A stretch of 64,000 nucleotides of DNA from Streptomyces bottropensis ATCC 25435. GTDB lineage: Bacteria > Actinomycetota > Actinomycetes > Streptomycetales > Streptomycetaceae. The stretch spans positions 4,806,496-4,870,495 of the forward strand of contig NZ_KB911581.1 in the NCBI RefSeq assembly GCF_000383595.1. Direction: 5' to 3'. Below the pieces are notes generated by a model, which made no database searches, had not been told where the DNA came from, and saw only the letters and a program-made list of their open reading frames with translations. The stretch's first letter is position 1, and each line of letters begins with the position of its first letter. Positions 6,636 through 14,757 of the stretch are shown piece after piece. The position numbers were made by a program, and so were the translations under genes.

Positions 6636-9191
6636 GTGAGCAATCCCCACCAGCCGGCCGAGCCGCAGGACGCCGGGGCGCCGACGGACCAGTCGGCCGT
6701 CGGCGGCCCGGCGGCCGACACCGGCCTGCTGTCCGACGACTATTTCGGCATGCTGTCCGTGCCCCGTGACGACGTTCCCGCCGTGCCGGTCCGCCAGAAG
6801 GCGGACGAGGAGGAGACCGACGGAAGGGAAGGGGACGGCAAGGGGGTGTCGACCCCCGTGGGCCGGCTCGCCGCGACCGTGGAGCGGTTGCGCCGCGAGG
6901 TGCAGGAGGCGCAGGCCGAGGCGGACGGACGTGCCCTGGTCGAGCTGGCCAAGGGCATCCTCGTCGAGCGGCTCGGGTGCGGGCCGTCGCAGGCGGCACG
7001 CCAGCTCGCCGAGCTGACCGAGCAGGCGGGCGTGACCCCCCTCGAATTCGCCGTCGACGTCATCAACCAGGCCGCGCGCGACCGGCTCTCCGAGGTCACC
7101 ACCACTTTCCTCGCGATCACGGAGGGCCGCCACGAGGCCTCCGAGGCGCCGGGGGGCGACTCCCCGGCCGTACGGCTGCGGACCGCCGAGAGCGGCGCGC
7201 TGGCCGCCCACGACGCCCAGGCCGTGGCCGACTCCCTGCTGGAACACGCTCTGACACCGCTCGGCGCCGAAGCGGTGGCCATCTGGGCGCTGGGCGCCGA
7301 CGGCTCCCTCACCCTGGCCGGCAGCGCGGGCTTCCCCGCCGCGGAGGCCGCCCGCTGGCGGTACGTGCCTCCGGGGGTCGCCACGGTGGCACGCCATGGG
7401 CTCGGCGAGCGAAGGGGCCACTGGATCGGCTGTCTGTCGGAGACCGGCCTGCCCTCCATCGGCCGGCACCACCACCCCGACGGCGGCCGCGTCGCCGTAC
7501 CCGCGGGCACCGGCGGCCGCATCCACGGTGTGCTGGAGATCGTCTGGCCCACGCCGCTGCAGGACCAGCCCCCGCAGATCGTCCGCCAGATCGAGGCACT
7601 GGCCGAGCTGTGCGCGCACGCCCTGGAGACCAACGTCCCGGACCGCACCGACGAGGAGACGCGGGCCGCGATCCTGCCCGACGTCGCCGAGCTGATCAAC
7701 CTGGCCGACGGCCTGCACGACCCCGCGCTGGTGCTCGTCCCGTACCTGGACGCCACCGGACAACTCGTCGACTTCCGCATCCAGCACGTCAACAGCCGCT
7801 TCCTCGACCCGGCCGGCCGGCCGCGCGGAGTCGTCAACGGAGCCCTGCTCCTGGAGACGTATCCGATGGCCGCCGGCGAGCGCGAGCTGTTCGGGCAGGT
7901 CGAGCGGGTCTACGCCACCGGTGAGCCGTTCCGGGCCCGGCGCATGCGACTCACGTCCCTGGTGGACGAGGTCCCGCTGGCGGCGGTGGCCGACGTCAAC
8001 ATCAGCCGGCACGGCGGCAGCGTGCTGCTCATCTGGCGCATCGAGGACGAGACCGCCCGGCTGGCGAGCCTGTTGCAGCACGCCCAGCGCCTCGGCCGCA
8101 TCGGCGGCTTCGAGGAGAACCTCCTCACCGGCGAGATCACCTGGAACGGTCAGCTCTACAGCCTCTACGGCAAGCCGTCCGTCAGCGGCCCGGTCCCGCT
8201 GGAGGACCTGCCCGCCCATGCCCACCCCGACGACGCCGTCGCCATCGGCAGGTTCCTGCGCACGCTGCTCCACCACCGTCGCCCCGCCTCCGCGGCCTTC
8301 CGGCTCCAGCGGCCCGACGGTGTCACCCGGCACATCCGCGTCGTGGCCGAGCCGGTCCTCGACTCCGACGGCCGGCTGTTCGTCGTCCGCGGCGCCTACC
8401 AGGACATCTCCGCCCACCACTGGACGGAGGTCGCCCTCGCCGCCACCCGCGACCAGCTCGCCCACTCCGAGCAGCAGGCGAGCGAACGCGACCGGCTCAC
8501 CCTCCAGCTACAGCACGCGATCATGCCGCCCGCGCAGGCCCCGCTGGAGGCCCCCGGACTGCGCGTGGCCGTGCGCTACCGGCCCGCCGAGACCCAGAAC
8601 CTGGTCGGTGGCGACTGGTACGACGCGGTGGTCCTGCCGTCCGGGCTGGTACTGCTGTGCGTGGGAGACGTCGCCGGGCACGGCATAGAGGCCGCCACCA
8701 GCATGGTCGTCCTGCGCAACGCGCTGCGCGGGCTCGCCGTGACCGGCGCGGGGCCGGGCCAGTTGCTGTCCTGGCTCAACATGGTGGCCCACCACCTGAC
8801 CGGCGCCGTCACCGCCACCGCGGTCTGTGGCCTGTACGACCCCGACCGCCACACCCTGCGCTGGGCCAGGGCGGGCCATCTGCCGCCCGTTCTGGTGCGC
8901 GCCGGTGAGGCGACCCCCCTGCCCCTGGTCAAGGGGCTGCTGCTGGGTGCGCTGCCCGATGCGACGTACGAGGAGAACGAGACCCAACTGGCCGTCGACG
9001 ACACCCTGTTGATGTACACGGACGGCTTGATCGAACGCCGTGACCGGTCCGTGGAGGAATCACTGGCCCAGCTGCTGACGGCCGCGCGCACGGTCCCGCC
9101 GACGCTCGACCAGCAGCTGGACCGTCTGCTCACCCACAGCAAGTCCGACACGGACGACGACACCTGCCTCGTGGGCGTCCAGGTGACCTAG
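6636..9191 (+). CDS. ANTAR-GAF-PAS-PP2C (SpoIIE) phosphatase
   Basis: 851 residues. After a disordered acidic N-terminus, an ANTAR-like RNA-binding domain is seen at about 85-145 (ALVELAKGILVERLGCGPSQ followed by AARQLAELTEQAG). A GAF-like domain covers about 185-340, then two PAS-like segments (about 360-470 and 490-595). The C-terminal PP2C/SpoIIE phosphatase domain (about 625-850) has the metal-binding GGDWYDAV near residue 658, GDVAGHGIEA and a final DDTCLVGVQV. Family members dephosphorylate STAS anti-anti-sigma proteins. ANTAR proteins act in transcription antitermination, so this single chain may link both outputs. GTG 6636 is preceded by GAGGAACAGG. It follows the hybrid kinase in the same direction; the kinase may signal to it. 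Confidence 0.9.
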   Translation: MSNPHQPAEPQDAGAPTDQSAVGGPAADTGLLSDDYFGMLSVPRDDVPAVPVRQKADEEETDGREGDGKGVSTPVGRLAATVERLRREVQEAQAEADGRALVELAKGILVERLGCGPSQAARQLAELTEQAGVTPLEFAVDVINQAARDRLSEVTTTFLAITEGRHEASEAPGGDSPAVRLRTAESGALAAHDAQAVADSLLEHALTPLGAEAVAIWALGADGSLTLAGSAGFPAAEAARWRYVPPGVATVARHGLGERRGHWIGCLSETGLPSIGRHHHPDGGRVAVPAGTGGRIHGVLEIVWPTPLQDQPPQIVRQIEALAELCAHALETNVPDRTDEETRAAILPDVAELINLADGLHDPALVLVPYLDATGQLVDFRIQHVNSRFLDPAGRPRGVVNGALLLETYPMAAGERELFGQVERVYATGEPFRARRMRLTSLVDEVPLAAVADVNISRHGGSVLLIWRIEDETARLASLLQHAQRLGRIGGFEENLLTGEITWNGQLYSLYGKPSVSGPVPLEDLPAHAHPDDAVAIGRFLRTLLHHRRPASAAFRLQRPDGVTRHIRVVAEPVLDSDGRLFVVRGAYQDISAHHWTEVALAATRDQLAHSEQQASERDRLTLQLQHAIMPPAQAPLEAPGLRVAVRYRPAETQNLVGGDWYDAVVLPSGLVLLCVGDVAGHGIEAATSMVVLRNALRGLAVTGAGPGQLLSWLNMVAHHLTGAVTATAVCGLYDPDRHTLRWARAGHLPPVLVRAGEATPLPLVKGLLLGALPDATYEENETQLAVDDTLLMYTDGLIERRDRSVEESLAQLLTAARTVPPTLDQQLDRLLTHSKSDTDDDTCLVGVQVT

Positions 9192-9321
9192 GACCCTGAC
9201 GGAGCCCTGAGGGCTCGGAACCGGACGACGGGATCTCATCGGCCGACGGGACGTCTGTGAACGCCGTCGGCGGGCACACGAGGGGTACGAGGTCGGTTCC
9301 GAGGACAGAACGGGGAAGCCG

Positions 9322-9741
9322 GTGACGATCAAGGCGAAGGGCTGGGCACATTCGTTTCCCGTGTCCGGGGGTGTGCGGGCCGGCCGACGGTGGACACGGA
9401 GGCAGGTGGAGTCCCTGCCGTGGACCGCCGCCGAGCCGCAGACGGTGGACGCCATCGTCCTGGCCGTGTCCGAACTGCTCACCAACGCACATGTCCACGC
9501 GCACAGCGACGCGCATCTGATCCTCACCTGGGACGGCGAATGCCTCCAGGTGAGTGTCCATGACGAGGACCCCACCCTGCCGCGCCAGCGCAATCCGCAG
9601 GCCGGGGAGGTCTCCGGCCGCGGCGTGGGCATCGTACGGATGCTCGCCGACGAGCTGGAGATGAAGTGCCAGCGGCACGGCAAGACGGTGTCGGCGTGCT
9701 TCCGTCCGGCCGGTACCGGCCGGACGGGCGACGACCGCTGA
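9322..9741 (+). CDS. RsbW-like ATP-binding anti-sigma/serine kinase
   Basis: 139 residues with a HATPase_c_2 (GHKL) fold. The N-box is AIVLAVSELLTNAHVHAH, the G1 region VSVHDEDP and the G2 region GRGVGIVRMLADELE. Proteins of this class bind a sigma factor or phosphorylate a STAS partner. GTG 9322 sits after GGGGAAG. It lies 130 bases after the phosphatase and is convergent with the SigB-type sigma gene at 9796, so it is a good candidate antagonist within this switch. Which sigma it targets cannot be told from sequence. Confidence 0.85.
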   Translation: MTIKAKGWAHSFPVSGGVRAGRRWTRRQVESLPWTAAEPQTVDAIVLAVSELLTNAHVHAHSDAHLILTWDGECLQVSVHDEDPTLPRQRNPQAGEVSGRGVGIVRMLADELEMKCQRHGKTVSACFRPAGTGRTGDDR

Positions 9742-9795
9742 GCCCCGGTGACGACCGCCCGGGACGGACGGCCGGCCGCCGGGACGCCGCTGGGT

Positions 9796-10647
9796 TCAGT
9801 TCGTGCTCAGCATGCCCCGGCGCAGGCGGGCCAGGGTGCGCGAGAGCAGACGGGAGACGTGCATCTGCGAGCAGCCGAGGTGTTCGGCGATCTGGACCTG
9901 GGTGAGTTCTTCGACGAACCGCATGTGGATGATCCGCCGGTCGCGTTCGTCCAGCTCGGCGAGGAGCGGGGCGAGGGCGTGGAAGTCCTCGACCAGCTCC
10001 ATGCCGGCGTCCTCGCTGCCGATGAAGTCCGCGAGCGCCGCCTCCCCGGTCTCGTCACCGCCGATGGCGGCGTCGAGGGAGGAGGAGTTGTAGCCGTTGG
10101 CGGCCAGACGTGCCTCGATGACCTCCTCCTCGGAGAGGTTCATCAGCTCGGCCAGCTCCTTGACCGTCGGGCCGCGGCCGAGGCGACTGCTGAGTTCGTC
10201 GGTGGCGCGGGCGAGTTCGACGCGGGCCTCCTTCAGGCGACGGGGCACGTGCACGGCCCAGGAGGTGTCGCGGAAGAACCGCCTGATCTCTCCGACGATG
10301 TAGGGGACGGCGAAGGTGGTGAACTCCACCTCGCGCGAGAGTTCGAACCGGTCGATCGCCTTGATCAGGCCGATCATGCCGACCTGGACGATGTCCTCCA
10401 TCTCGTCCGCGCCCCGGCTGCGGAACCGGCCGGCCGCGTAGCGGACGAGGGAGATGTTCATCTCGATCAGTGTGTTGCGCGCGTACTGGTATGCGTGGGT
10501 GCCCTCTTCGAGGACGGCCAACTGCTCGAAGAACAGCTTCGACAGCGATCGCGCGTCCCTGGGTGCCACCTTCTGCGGATCGGAGATCTCCGGCAGCTGA
10601 ACGGTGGTGTGGTCGACGCTCGTCCCAAGACTCGTTGTCGCCGTCAT
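9796..10647 (-). CDS. SigB/SigF/SigG-subfamily stress sigma factor
   Basis: 283 residues, the usual size of the actinobacterial general stress sigma factors (sigma-70 group 3). Region 2 has NISLVRYAAGRFRSRG and DIVQVGMIGLIKAIDRF, with the -10-recognising FTTFAVPYIVGEIRRFFRDT. Region 3 starts at VHVPRRLKEARVELARATDE. Region 4 helix-turn-helix is LTQVQIAEHLGCSQMHVSRL. The ATG at 10647 has a strong ribosome site (GGGAGGAAAG). A candidate self-recognised promoter lies at 10714-10738. RsbW-like, STAS and MEDS-HATPase genes on both sides suggest partner-switching control. The product resembles the several SigB paralogues of S. coelicolor, but I cannot assign which one. Confidence 0.93.
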   Translation of the reverse strand: MTATTSLGTSVDHTTVQLPEISDPQKVAPRDARSLSKLFFEQLAVLEEGTHAYQYARNTLIEMNISLVRYAAGRFRSRGADEMEDIVQVGMIGLIKAIDRFELSREVEFTTFAVPYIVGEIRRFFRDTSWAVHVPRRLKEARVELARATDELSSRLGRGPTVKELAELMNLSEEEVIEARLAANGYNSSSLDAAIGGDETGEAALADFIGSEDAGMELVEDFHALAPLLAELDERDRRIIHMRFVEELTQVQIAEHLGCSQMHVSRLLSRTLARLRRGMLSTN

Positions 10648-10713
10648 CCTTGCTTTCCTCCCTCGCTGGCCAGCCGGCCTCCGTCCGTGGACTCGGGGCC
10701 GCCGGCGTGCCGC

Positions 10714-10738
10714 CTACCCCGTCTGCCCGCAGTCATGC
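10714..10738 (-). promoter_or_regulatory. Candidate SigB-type promoter (GCAT-N15-GGGTAG)
   Basis: On the minus strand GCAT (complement of 10735-10738) is followed after 15 bases by GGGTAG (complement of 10714-10719). This fits the GNNT-N14/16-GGGTAC/T pattern of streptomycete SigB-family promoters apart from the last base. It lies about 65 bases upstream of the sigma gene start, so it may be autoregulatory. The match is short and could be chance. Confidence 0.45.
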
Positions 10739-10769
10739 GTGCGTATTCACGAACGGATCCGAGCGCCGA

Positions 10770-10791
10770 CGAAGTTATACCGAAGTTATAC
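10770..10791. repeat. Perfect 11-bp direct repeat in divergent promoter region
   Basis: Two adjacent copies of CGAAGTTATAC (10770-10780 and 10781-10791) sit between the divergent sigma gene (start 10647) and STAS gene (start 10842). The element is far more AT-rich than its surroundings. Tandem half-sites of 11 bp place two proteins on the same helix face, so this could be a binding site for a response regulator, or part of a promoter for the STAS operon. Confidence 0.5.
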
Positions 10792-10841
10792 GATGACGTG
10801 TCCGTGGCCCGCTGGGGCAGCCAGAGGCAGGGGGAGAGGGC

Positions 10842-11201
10842 GTGGACGTCTCTGATGGTGCGCACAGGACGGTGCCGGGGTCGCCGCGTGGCGGCGCGGT
10901 GCTGGAGATCCGCTCTCTGCCCGGTCGTCCTGGTATTCGTGCTGCAGGAGAAATCAACGTGATCACCCGCTTGTTCTGGGAACAAGGACTGGAGGACCTG
11001 GCGCGCCTCCATACGGAGGTCTCCTTCGTGGAACTGTCCGATCTGATGTCCATCGATGTGGGTGGCACCGCGGCGCTGGCGGTCACCGCGCAGCGACTGG
11101 GCAGCGGCCGGATCGTCGTGGACCGTCCGCCGCCGGAGCTGGAGCGCATCCTGCACATCTTCTGGCCCGGCCATACGGGGATCGAGGTGGCAGGACGATG
11201 A
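10842..11201 (+). CDS. STAS-domain anti-anti-sigma-like protein
   Basis: 119 residues forming a single STAS domain (about 18-110). The conserved loop region reads VELSDLMSIDVGGTAALAV; the Ser before Ile-Asp is at the position phosphorylated in SpoIIAA/RsbV-type proteins. GTG 10842 is well placed after GGGGGAGAGG. The stop overlaps the ATG of the following MEDS-HATPase gene as ATGA, so the two are translationally coupled and probably interact. It is divergent from the SigB-type sigma gene. Confidence 0.85.
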   Translation: MDVSDGAHRTVPGSPRGGAVLEIRSLPGRPGIRAAGEINVITRLFWEQGLEDLARLHTEVSFVELSDLMSIDVGGTAALAVTAQRLGSGRIVVDRPPPELERILHIFWPGHTGIEVAGR

Positions 11202-12127
11202 GTACGGCCCTCCCCGTCGAACCTTTTGTGCACCCCGCGCTGTTCTACCGGGGCGAGGAGCAGTACACGGCGGGCACGGTGCCGTTCCTGGCGGAGGGCC
11301 TGGCCGCCGGAGAGGCTGTCGCCGTCGCCGTTCCCGGCCCCAACCTCGAACTGATCAAGGCCGGGATGGGAGCGAGCGCCGCCGAGGTCGAGTTCCTCGA
11401 CATGACCCGGGTGGGCCGCAACCCGGGGCGGATCATCCCCGGTGTCCTGCGGGCCTTTGCCGACGCGCACCCGGCGGGCCGGGTGCGGATCATCGGCGAG
11501 CCGATCTGGGCCGGCCGTTCGGCCGTGGAGTACCCGGCGTGCGTCCAGCACGAGGCGCTCATCAACGCGGCCTTCCAGGGCCGCGAGGTGACGATCCTGT
11601 GTCCCTACGACGCGGACGCGCTGGAACCGGAGGTGCTCACCGACGCGTACGCCACGCATCCCGTCGTCATCGACACCGGTGTCGAACTGACCAGCGACGC
11701 CTACGATCCCGACCACGTCGTCGCCCGTTACAACCAGCCGCTCGTCTGCCCGCCCGGAGCCGCGTCGCTGCCGTTCGACGCGGAGGCACTTCCCGAGGCG
11801 CGCGCCTTCGCGGTGCGGGAGGCCCGGCAGCTGGGCCTCGCCGAGGACCGGCGACAGGATCTGATGCTCGCGGTGGCGGAACTGACCACCAACAGCGTGG
11901 TGCACGGCGGTGGCACGGGAACCCTGCGGATCTGGGCGGACGGCGAGCAGATCGTCTGCGAGGTCCACGACCGTGGTCGGCTGACCGACCAGATGGCCGG
12001 CCGCCGGCCGCCGGCCCGTGACCAGTTGGGCGGGCGGGGCCTGATGCTGGTCCACTACGTCTCCGACCTCGTACGCCTGCACACCGCCCCGGACAGCACC
12101 ACCGTCCGCTTCTACCTCCACCGCTGA
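11198..12127 (+). CDS. MEDS-HATPase sensor anti-sigma regulatory protein
   Basis: 309 residues. The N-terminal MEDS (methanogen/methylotroph DcmR sensory) domain, about 10-180, starts HPALFYRGEEQYTAGTVPFLAEG. The C-terminal GHKL ATPase domain, about 195-309, has LMLAVAELTTNSVVHGGGTG (N-box), CEVHDRGRL and LGGRGLMLVHYVSDLV. This architecture is common in actinomycetes, where the MEDS part is thought to bind a ligand and the ATPase part to act as anti-sigma or STAS kinase. It overlaps the STAS gene by 4 bases. The pair is likely one switch unit, possibly acting on the neighbouring sigma factor; that target is inferred from position only. Confidence 0.88.
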   Translation: MSTALPVEPFVHPALFYRGEEQYTAGTVPFLAEGLAAGEAVAVAVPGPNLELIKAGMGASAAEVEFLDMTRVGRNPGRIIPGVLRAFADAHPAGRVRIIGEPIWAGRSAVEYPACVQHEALINAAFQGREVTILCPYDADALEPEVLTDAYATHPVVIDTGVELTSDAYDPDHVVARYNQPLVCPPGAASLPFDAEALPEARAFAVREARQLGLAEDRRQDLMLAVAELTTNSVVHGGGTGTLRIWADGEQIVCEVHDRGRLTDQMAGRRPPARDQLGGRGLMLVHYVSDLVRLHTAPDSTTVRFYLHR

Positions 12128-12169
12128 CGGCCCCCGCCCCGCCCGCGACGAGCGGGGTAGGGTGCGCCG

Positions 12170-12598
12170 ATGTCAACGATCAGGAAGTTCCAGGTCACCT
12201 TCGACTGCGCGGAACCCGAGCGCCTCGCCCGCTTCTGGTGCGAGGTCCTGGGGTACGCCGTACCGTCACCGCCGAAGGGCTTCGACACCTGGGACGACTT
12301 CAACGCCTCCCGGCCCCCGGAGGAACGGGGTTCGTGGTTCGCCTGCGGTGATCCCTCGGGTGTCGGCCCGCGCCTGTACTTTCAGCGCGTCCCCGAGGGC
12401 AAAGCCGCCAAGAACAGGGTGCATCTCGACGTGCGGGTCGGCACCGGACTCGTGGGCGAGGAGCGGCTGGCCACGCTGGAGGCCGAATGCACCCGCCTGC
12501 TCGCGCTCGGCGCGGTACGTGTGCGGCTCCTGTACGACGGCAGCGATTCCTGCATCGTGATGCAGGACATCGAGGGCAACGAGTTCTGTCTCGACTGA
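12170..12598 (+). CDS. VOC (glyoxalase-like) superfamily protein
   Basis: 142 residues with two beta-alpha-beta-beta-beta glyoxalase-like halves. FQVTFDCAEPERLARFWCEVLGY is a typical start of Glyoxalase_6-type proteins, and the chain ends CIVMQDIEGNEFCLD, where the family has its second metal-ligand strand. Many such proteins lack a known substrate. It sits alone between the MEDS gene and a convergent nuclease gene whose stop is only 12 bases away. Confidence 0.85.
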   Translation: MSTIRKFQVTFDCAEPERLARFWCEVLGYAVPSPPKGFDTWDDFNASRPPEERGSWFACGDPSGVGPRLYFQRVPEGKAAKNRVHLDVRVGTGLVGEERLATLEAECTRLLALGAVRVRLLYDGSDSCIVMQDIEGNEFCLD

Positions 12599-12609
12599 AC
12601 GGGCCGTCC

Positions 12610-13446
12610 TCATCCGGCCGTCCACTCCGCCAGGGGGGCCTCCCAGGGCCGGGCGCCGGTGCCGTCCGTCCATGTCCGCAGTGTCTCCCGGTCCACGCAC
12701 ACGATCCCGCACCGGTCGGCGTACTCCAGTGCCGGAGCGGTGAAGTCGCTGGTGGTGACCAGCACGGCGACATCAGCCTCGTGGACGGTGAAGCAGGTGC
12801 CGCCGAAGCGCTGCAGATCCTGGGAGCCGACGCGGTGGGAGTCGCCGTACTGCTTGCACTGGATGACGACCCGGCACCCGTCGGGGGCCACGGCGACGAC
12901 ATCGGCGCCCAGGTCCCCGGCCCCTCCCACGACGTCGACCGCCGTGCAGCCGTCGCGTGCGCAGAGGGCTGCGATCGCCTCCTCGAACTCGTCCGGCGTC
13001 AGGGCGTCGTAGTCGACGTCGACGGTGGCCTCGGCGGCCGGACGCGGACGGGGAATCGCCAGTACTTCAGCCTCAGCCTCTGCCTCCGCCTCTGCCTCCG
13101 CCTCTGCCTCAGTTTCAGCCTCAGTTTCAGCCTCGGCCTCGGCCTCGCTCTCGGCCTCCAGACGGGCGGCCGCCTCCCGCGCCGCCTCGTCGAGCGCCGC
13201 CGCCGCTCGGCGGGCCGCTCTCGCCACGTGCCACCGGCGACGCAGCCCCACGGAACCCGCGACACCCACGACCACCAGGACGAACACCCAGGCGGGGCGC
13301 CGCTCGACAGCGCCGGCCATCGTGTGGACCGCGAAGCCCAACGCGCACACGACCACGGCGAGAAGGACGAAGAACAAGGCGGTGGCGCGAAGGTCGAACC
13401 CTCGTCGGCGGTGCGCGGGCGGTGTACGGCGCGCGGATGTGGTCAC
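12610..13446 (-). CDS. Membrane-anchored Mrr-type restriction endonuclease domain protein
   Basis: About 278 residues from the GTG at 13446, chosen because GAGGGGG lies eight bases before it; the ATG at 13461 has no such site. Two hydrophobic segments (about 22-42 and 52-70) are followed by a helical region and a low-complexity Glu-Ala tract. The Mrr_cat domain (about 145-255) has the PD-(D/E)xK elements GAGDLGADVVAVAPDGCRVV and IQCKQYG. The fold cleaves DNA in type IV systems, but two-helix membrane-anchored members are widespread in actinobacteria and their role is not settled. Convergent with the VOC gene, divergent from a lipoprotein gene. No methyltransferase partner is visible. Confidence 0.85.
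   Translation of the reverse strand: MTTSARRTPPAHRRRGFDLRATALFFVLLAVVVCALGFAVHTMAGAVERRPAWVFVLVVVGVAGSVGLRRRWHVARAARRAAAALDEAAREAAARLEAESEAEAEAETEAETEAEAEAEAEAEAEAEVLAIPRPRPAAEATVDVDYDALTPDEFEEAIAALCARDGCTAVDVVGGAGDLGADVVAVAPDGCRVVIQCKQYGDSHRVGSQDLQRFGGTCFTVHEADVAVLVTTSDFTAPALEYADRCGIVCVDRETLRTWTDGTGARPWEAPLAEWTAG
13068..13152. repeat. Low-complexity coding repeat (Glu-Ala tract)
   Basis: The interval is a run of CAGCCT/CTGCCT/CCGCCT-like hexamers, read on the minus strand as alternating Glu-Ala codons with occasional Thr. It encodes the negatively charged linker between the membrane helices and nuclease domain of the Mrr-type protein. The DNA is expected to be slippage-prone and length-variable between strains. 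Confidence 0.85.
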
Positions 13447-13553
13447 GGCATGCCCCCTCATGAGACCGGTAAGAAGATCAACTGATCGTGTGCCCAAGAT
13501 CGGGAACTTCACCGTCCGGCTGCCGCAGCGGGGCCACGTGGGAGGATGCGGCC

Positions 13554-14717
13554 ATGGTGCGGCTCAGGGAACGCGGGTGGCGGGCGGCCGAGTTGGTGGC
13601 CGCGGTGGGTACGGCGGTGGCGCTCGGCGCCTGTGGACCCGCGGGCGCCGGGGGCTCCGCCGCGAGCGATCCCGACGGGGGGCGGGGCGGCGGCGGCCGG
13701 GAGGCGAGATACCAGCGCGTCATCGACGACCCCCATCCGCGTCCCGCCGATGTCGTCGAGGCGGCCGGCGCACCGTCCGGTGTCGCCCGCTCGGGTGACG
13801 GCTCACTGCTGCTGACGTACGACGCAGGCAACGTCGAGGACGACGAGGGGCCGGCCGCCACCGCCTGGCGCATCCTCGACCCGGCGGGCCGTACCGTCGC
13901 CGAGCACGCGGAACACGCGAACGCGGAGGCGGTGCGGACCGCGTTCGAGGGGGTGCCCGGGGGCTTCGTGAAGGTGCCTTCGGGGGAGGGAGGCGCAGAA
14001 GCGTACGGCCTCGACGTACGCGGCGAGCGGCACGAGGTCGTCGTCACCGACACCCCGCTGCGCACCCGCCCCGGCGACATCCTGCTCGCCGCACCGGAGC
14101 CGACCCTTGTCTACCGCCCCGCCACACGCACGATGGCGCCCCCGGCCGAAGTGCCGGACGAGGCCATCGACTTCGCCGTCGACGAGCAGGGCACGATCTG
14201 GAGCCTGGAGCAGTCCCTCACCGACGACCCCCACCGGGTCGTACGGCAGCGCGACGGCCGCACCCTGGGCTCCGAGGCCGTCCCGCAGCCCTACGCGGGG
14301 ACCGGCCTCGCCGCGCGGGGCGGCACCGCGGCGCTGGCCCTCACCCTGGACGAGGGTGTGCGCGGCCTGTTGGCGACGACGGACGACGGCGCGCACTGGC
14401 GCACGGTCCTCGACGGCGGCATTCCCTGGAAGGACCTGAAGCGGGGCGAGGAGTCGCTGGTCCTGGAGGTGCTCACGGACGGCCGGCTGCTCGTCGGCGA
14501 GGAAGGCGGCCGCTACTGGCTCGCCGACGACCGCGGCGACAGCACCTTCCACGAGCTGAGGACACCGGTGCCCTTCACGTCGTTCGCCGTCCACGGCACG
14601 ACGCTCTACGGCATCGCGGACGCGGCGACGGCGACGTACGACCTGGTGAAGGGCGAAGGAGTGTGGACCTCTCGCGACGGCGGACGTCAGTGGCGGCGAT
14701 TGGCGCAGCGCGGGTAG
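13554..14717 (+). CDS. Secreted lipoprotein with BNR/Asp-box repeats
   Basis: 387 residues. ATG 13554 follows GGAGG at 13541-13545. The N-terminus has a lipoprotein signal (RLRERGWRAAELVAAV then a lipobox ending ALGAC), so it should be anchored to the outer face of the membrane. Two Asp-box/BNR motifs are visible: TTDDGAHW about two-thirds along and SRDGGRQWRRL at the C-terminus, both typical of sialidase-like beta propellers, although no sialidase catalytic set is seen. The gene lies between a divergent nuclease gene and a convergent propeller-like gene. Confidence 0.75.
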   Translation: MVRLRERGWRAAELVAAVGTAVALGACGPAGAGGSAASDPDGGRGGGGREARYQRVIDDPHPRPADVVEAAGAPSGVARSGDGSLLLTYDAGNVEDDEGPAATAWRILDPAGRTVAEHAEHANAEAVRTAFEGVPGGFVKVPSGEGGAEAYGLDVRGERHEVVVTDTPLRTRPGDILLAAPEPTLVYRPATRTMAPPAEVPDEAIDFAVDEQGTIWSLEQSLTDDPHRVVRQRDGRTLGSEAVPQPYAGTGLAARGGTAALALTLDEGVRGLLATTDDGAHWRTVLDGGIPWKDLKRGEESLVLEVLTDGRLLVGEEGGRYWLADDRGDSTFHELRTPVPFTSFAVHGTTLYGIADAATATYDLVKGEGVWTSRDGGRQWRRLAQRG

Positions 14718-14757
14718 CACGCGGGCCACGGGTGGGCCCGGCCCCGTACCCCGGTCG

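Noticed and set aside
10768..10795. Resemblance to a loxP arm (ACGAAGTTAT and TATAC).
   Set aside because: The copies are in direct, not inverted, orientation, there is no 8-bp spacer, and no recombinase is near. Chance similarity.
13068..13152. Regular short repeats that might suggest a CRISPR-like array.
   Set aside because: Hexamer periodicity without spacers; it encodes the Glu-Ala linker of the Mrr-type protein.
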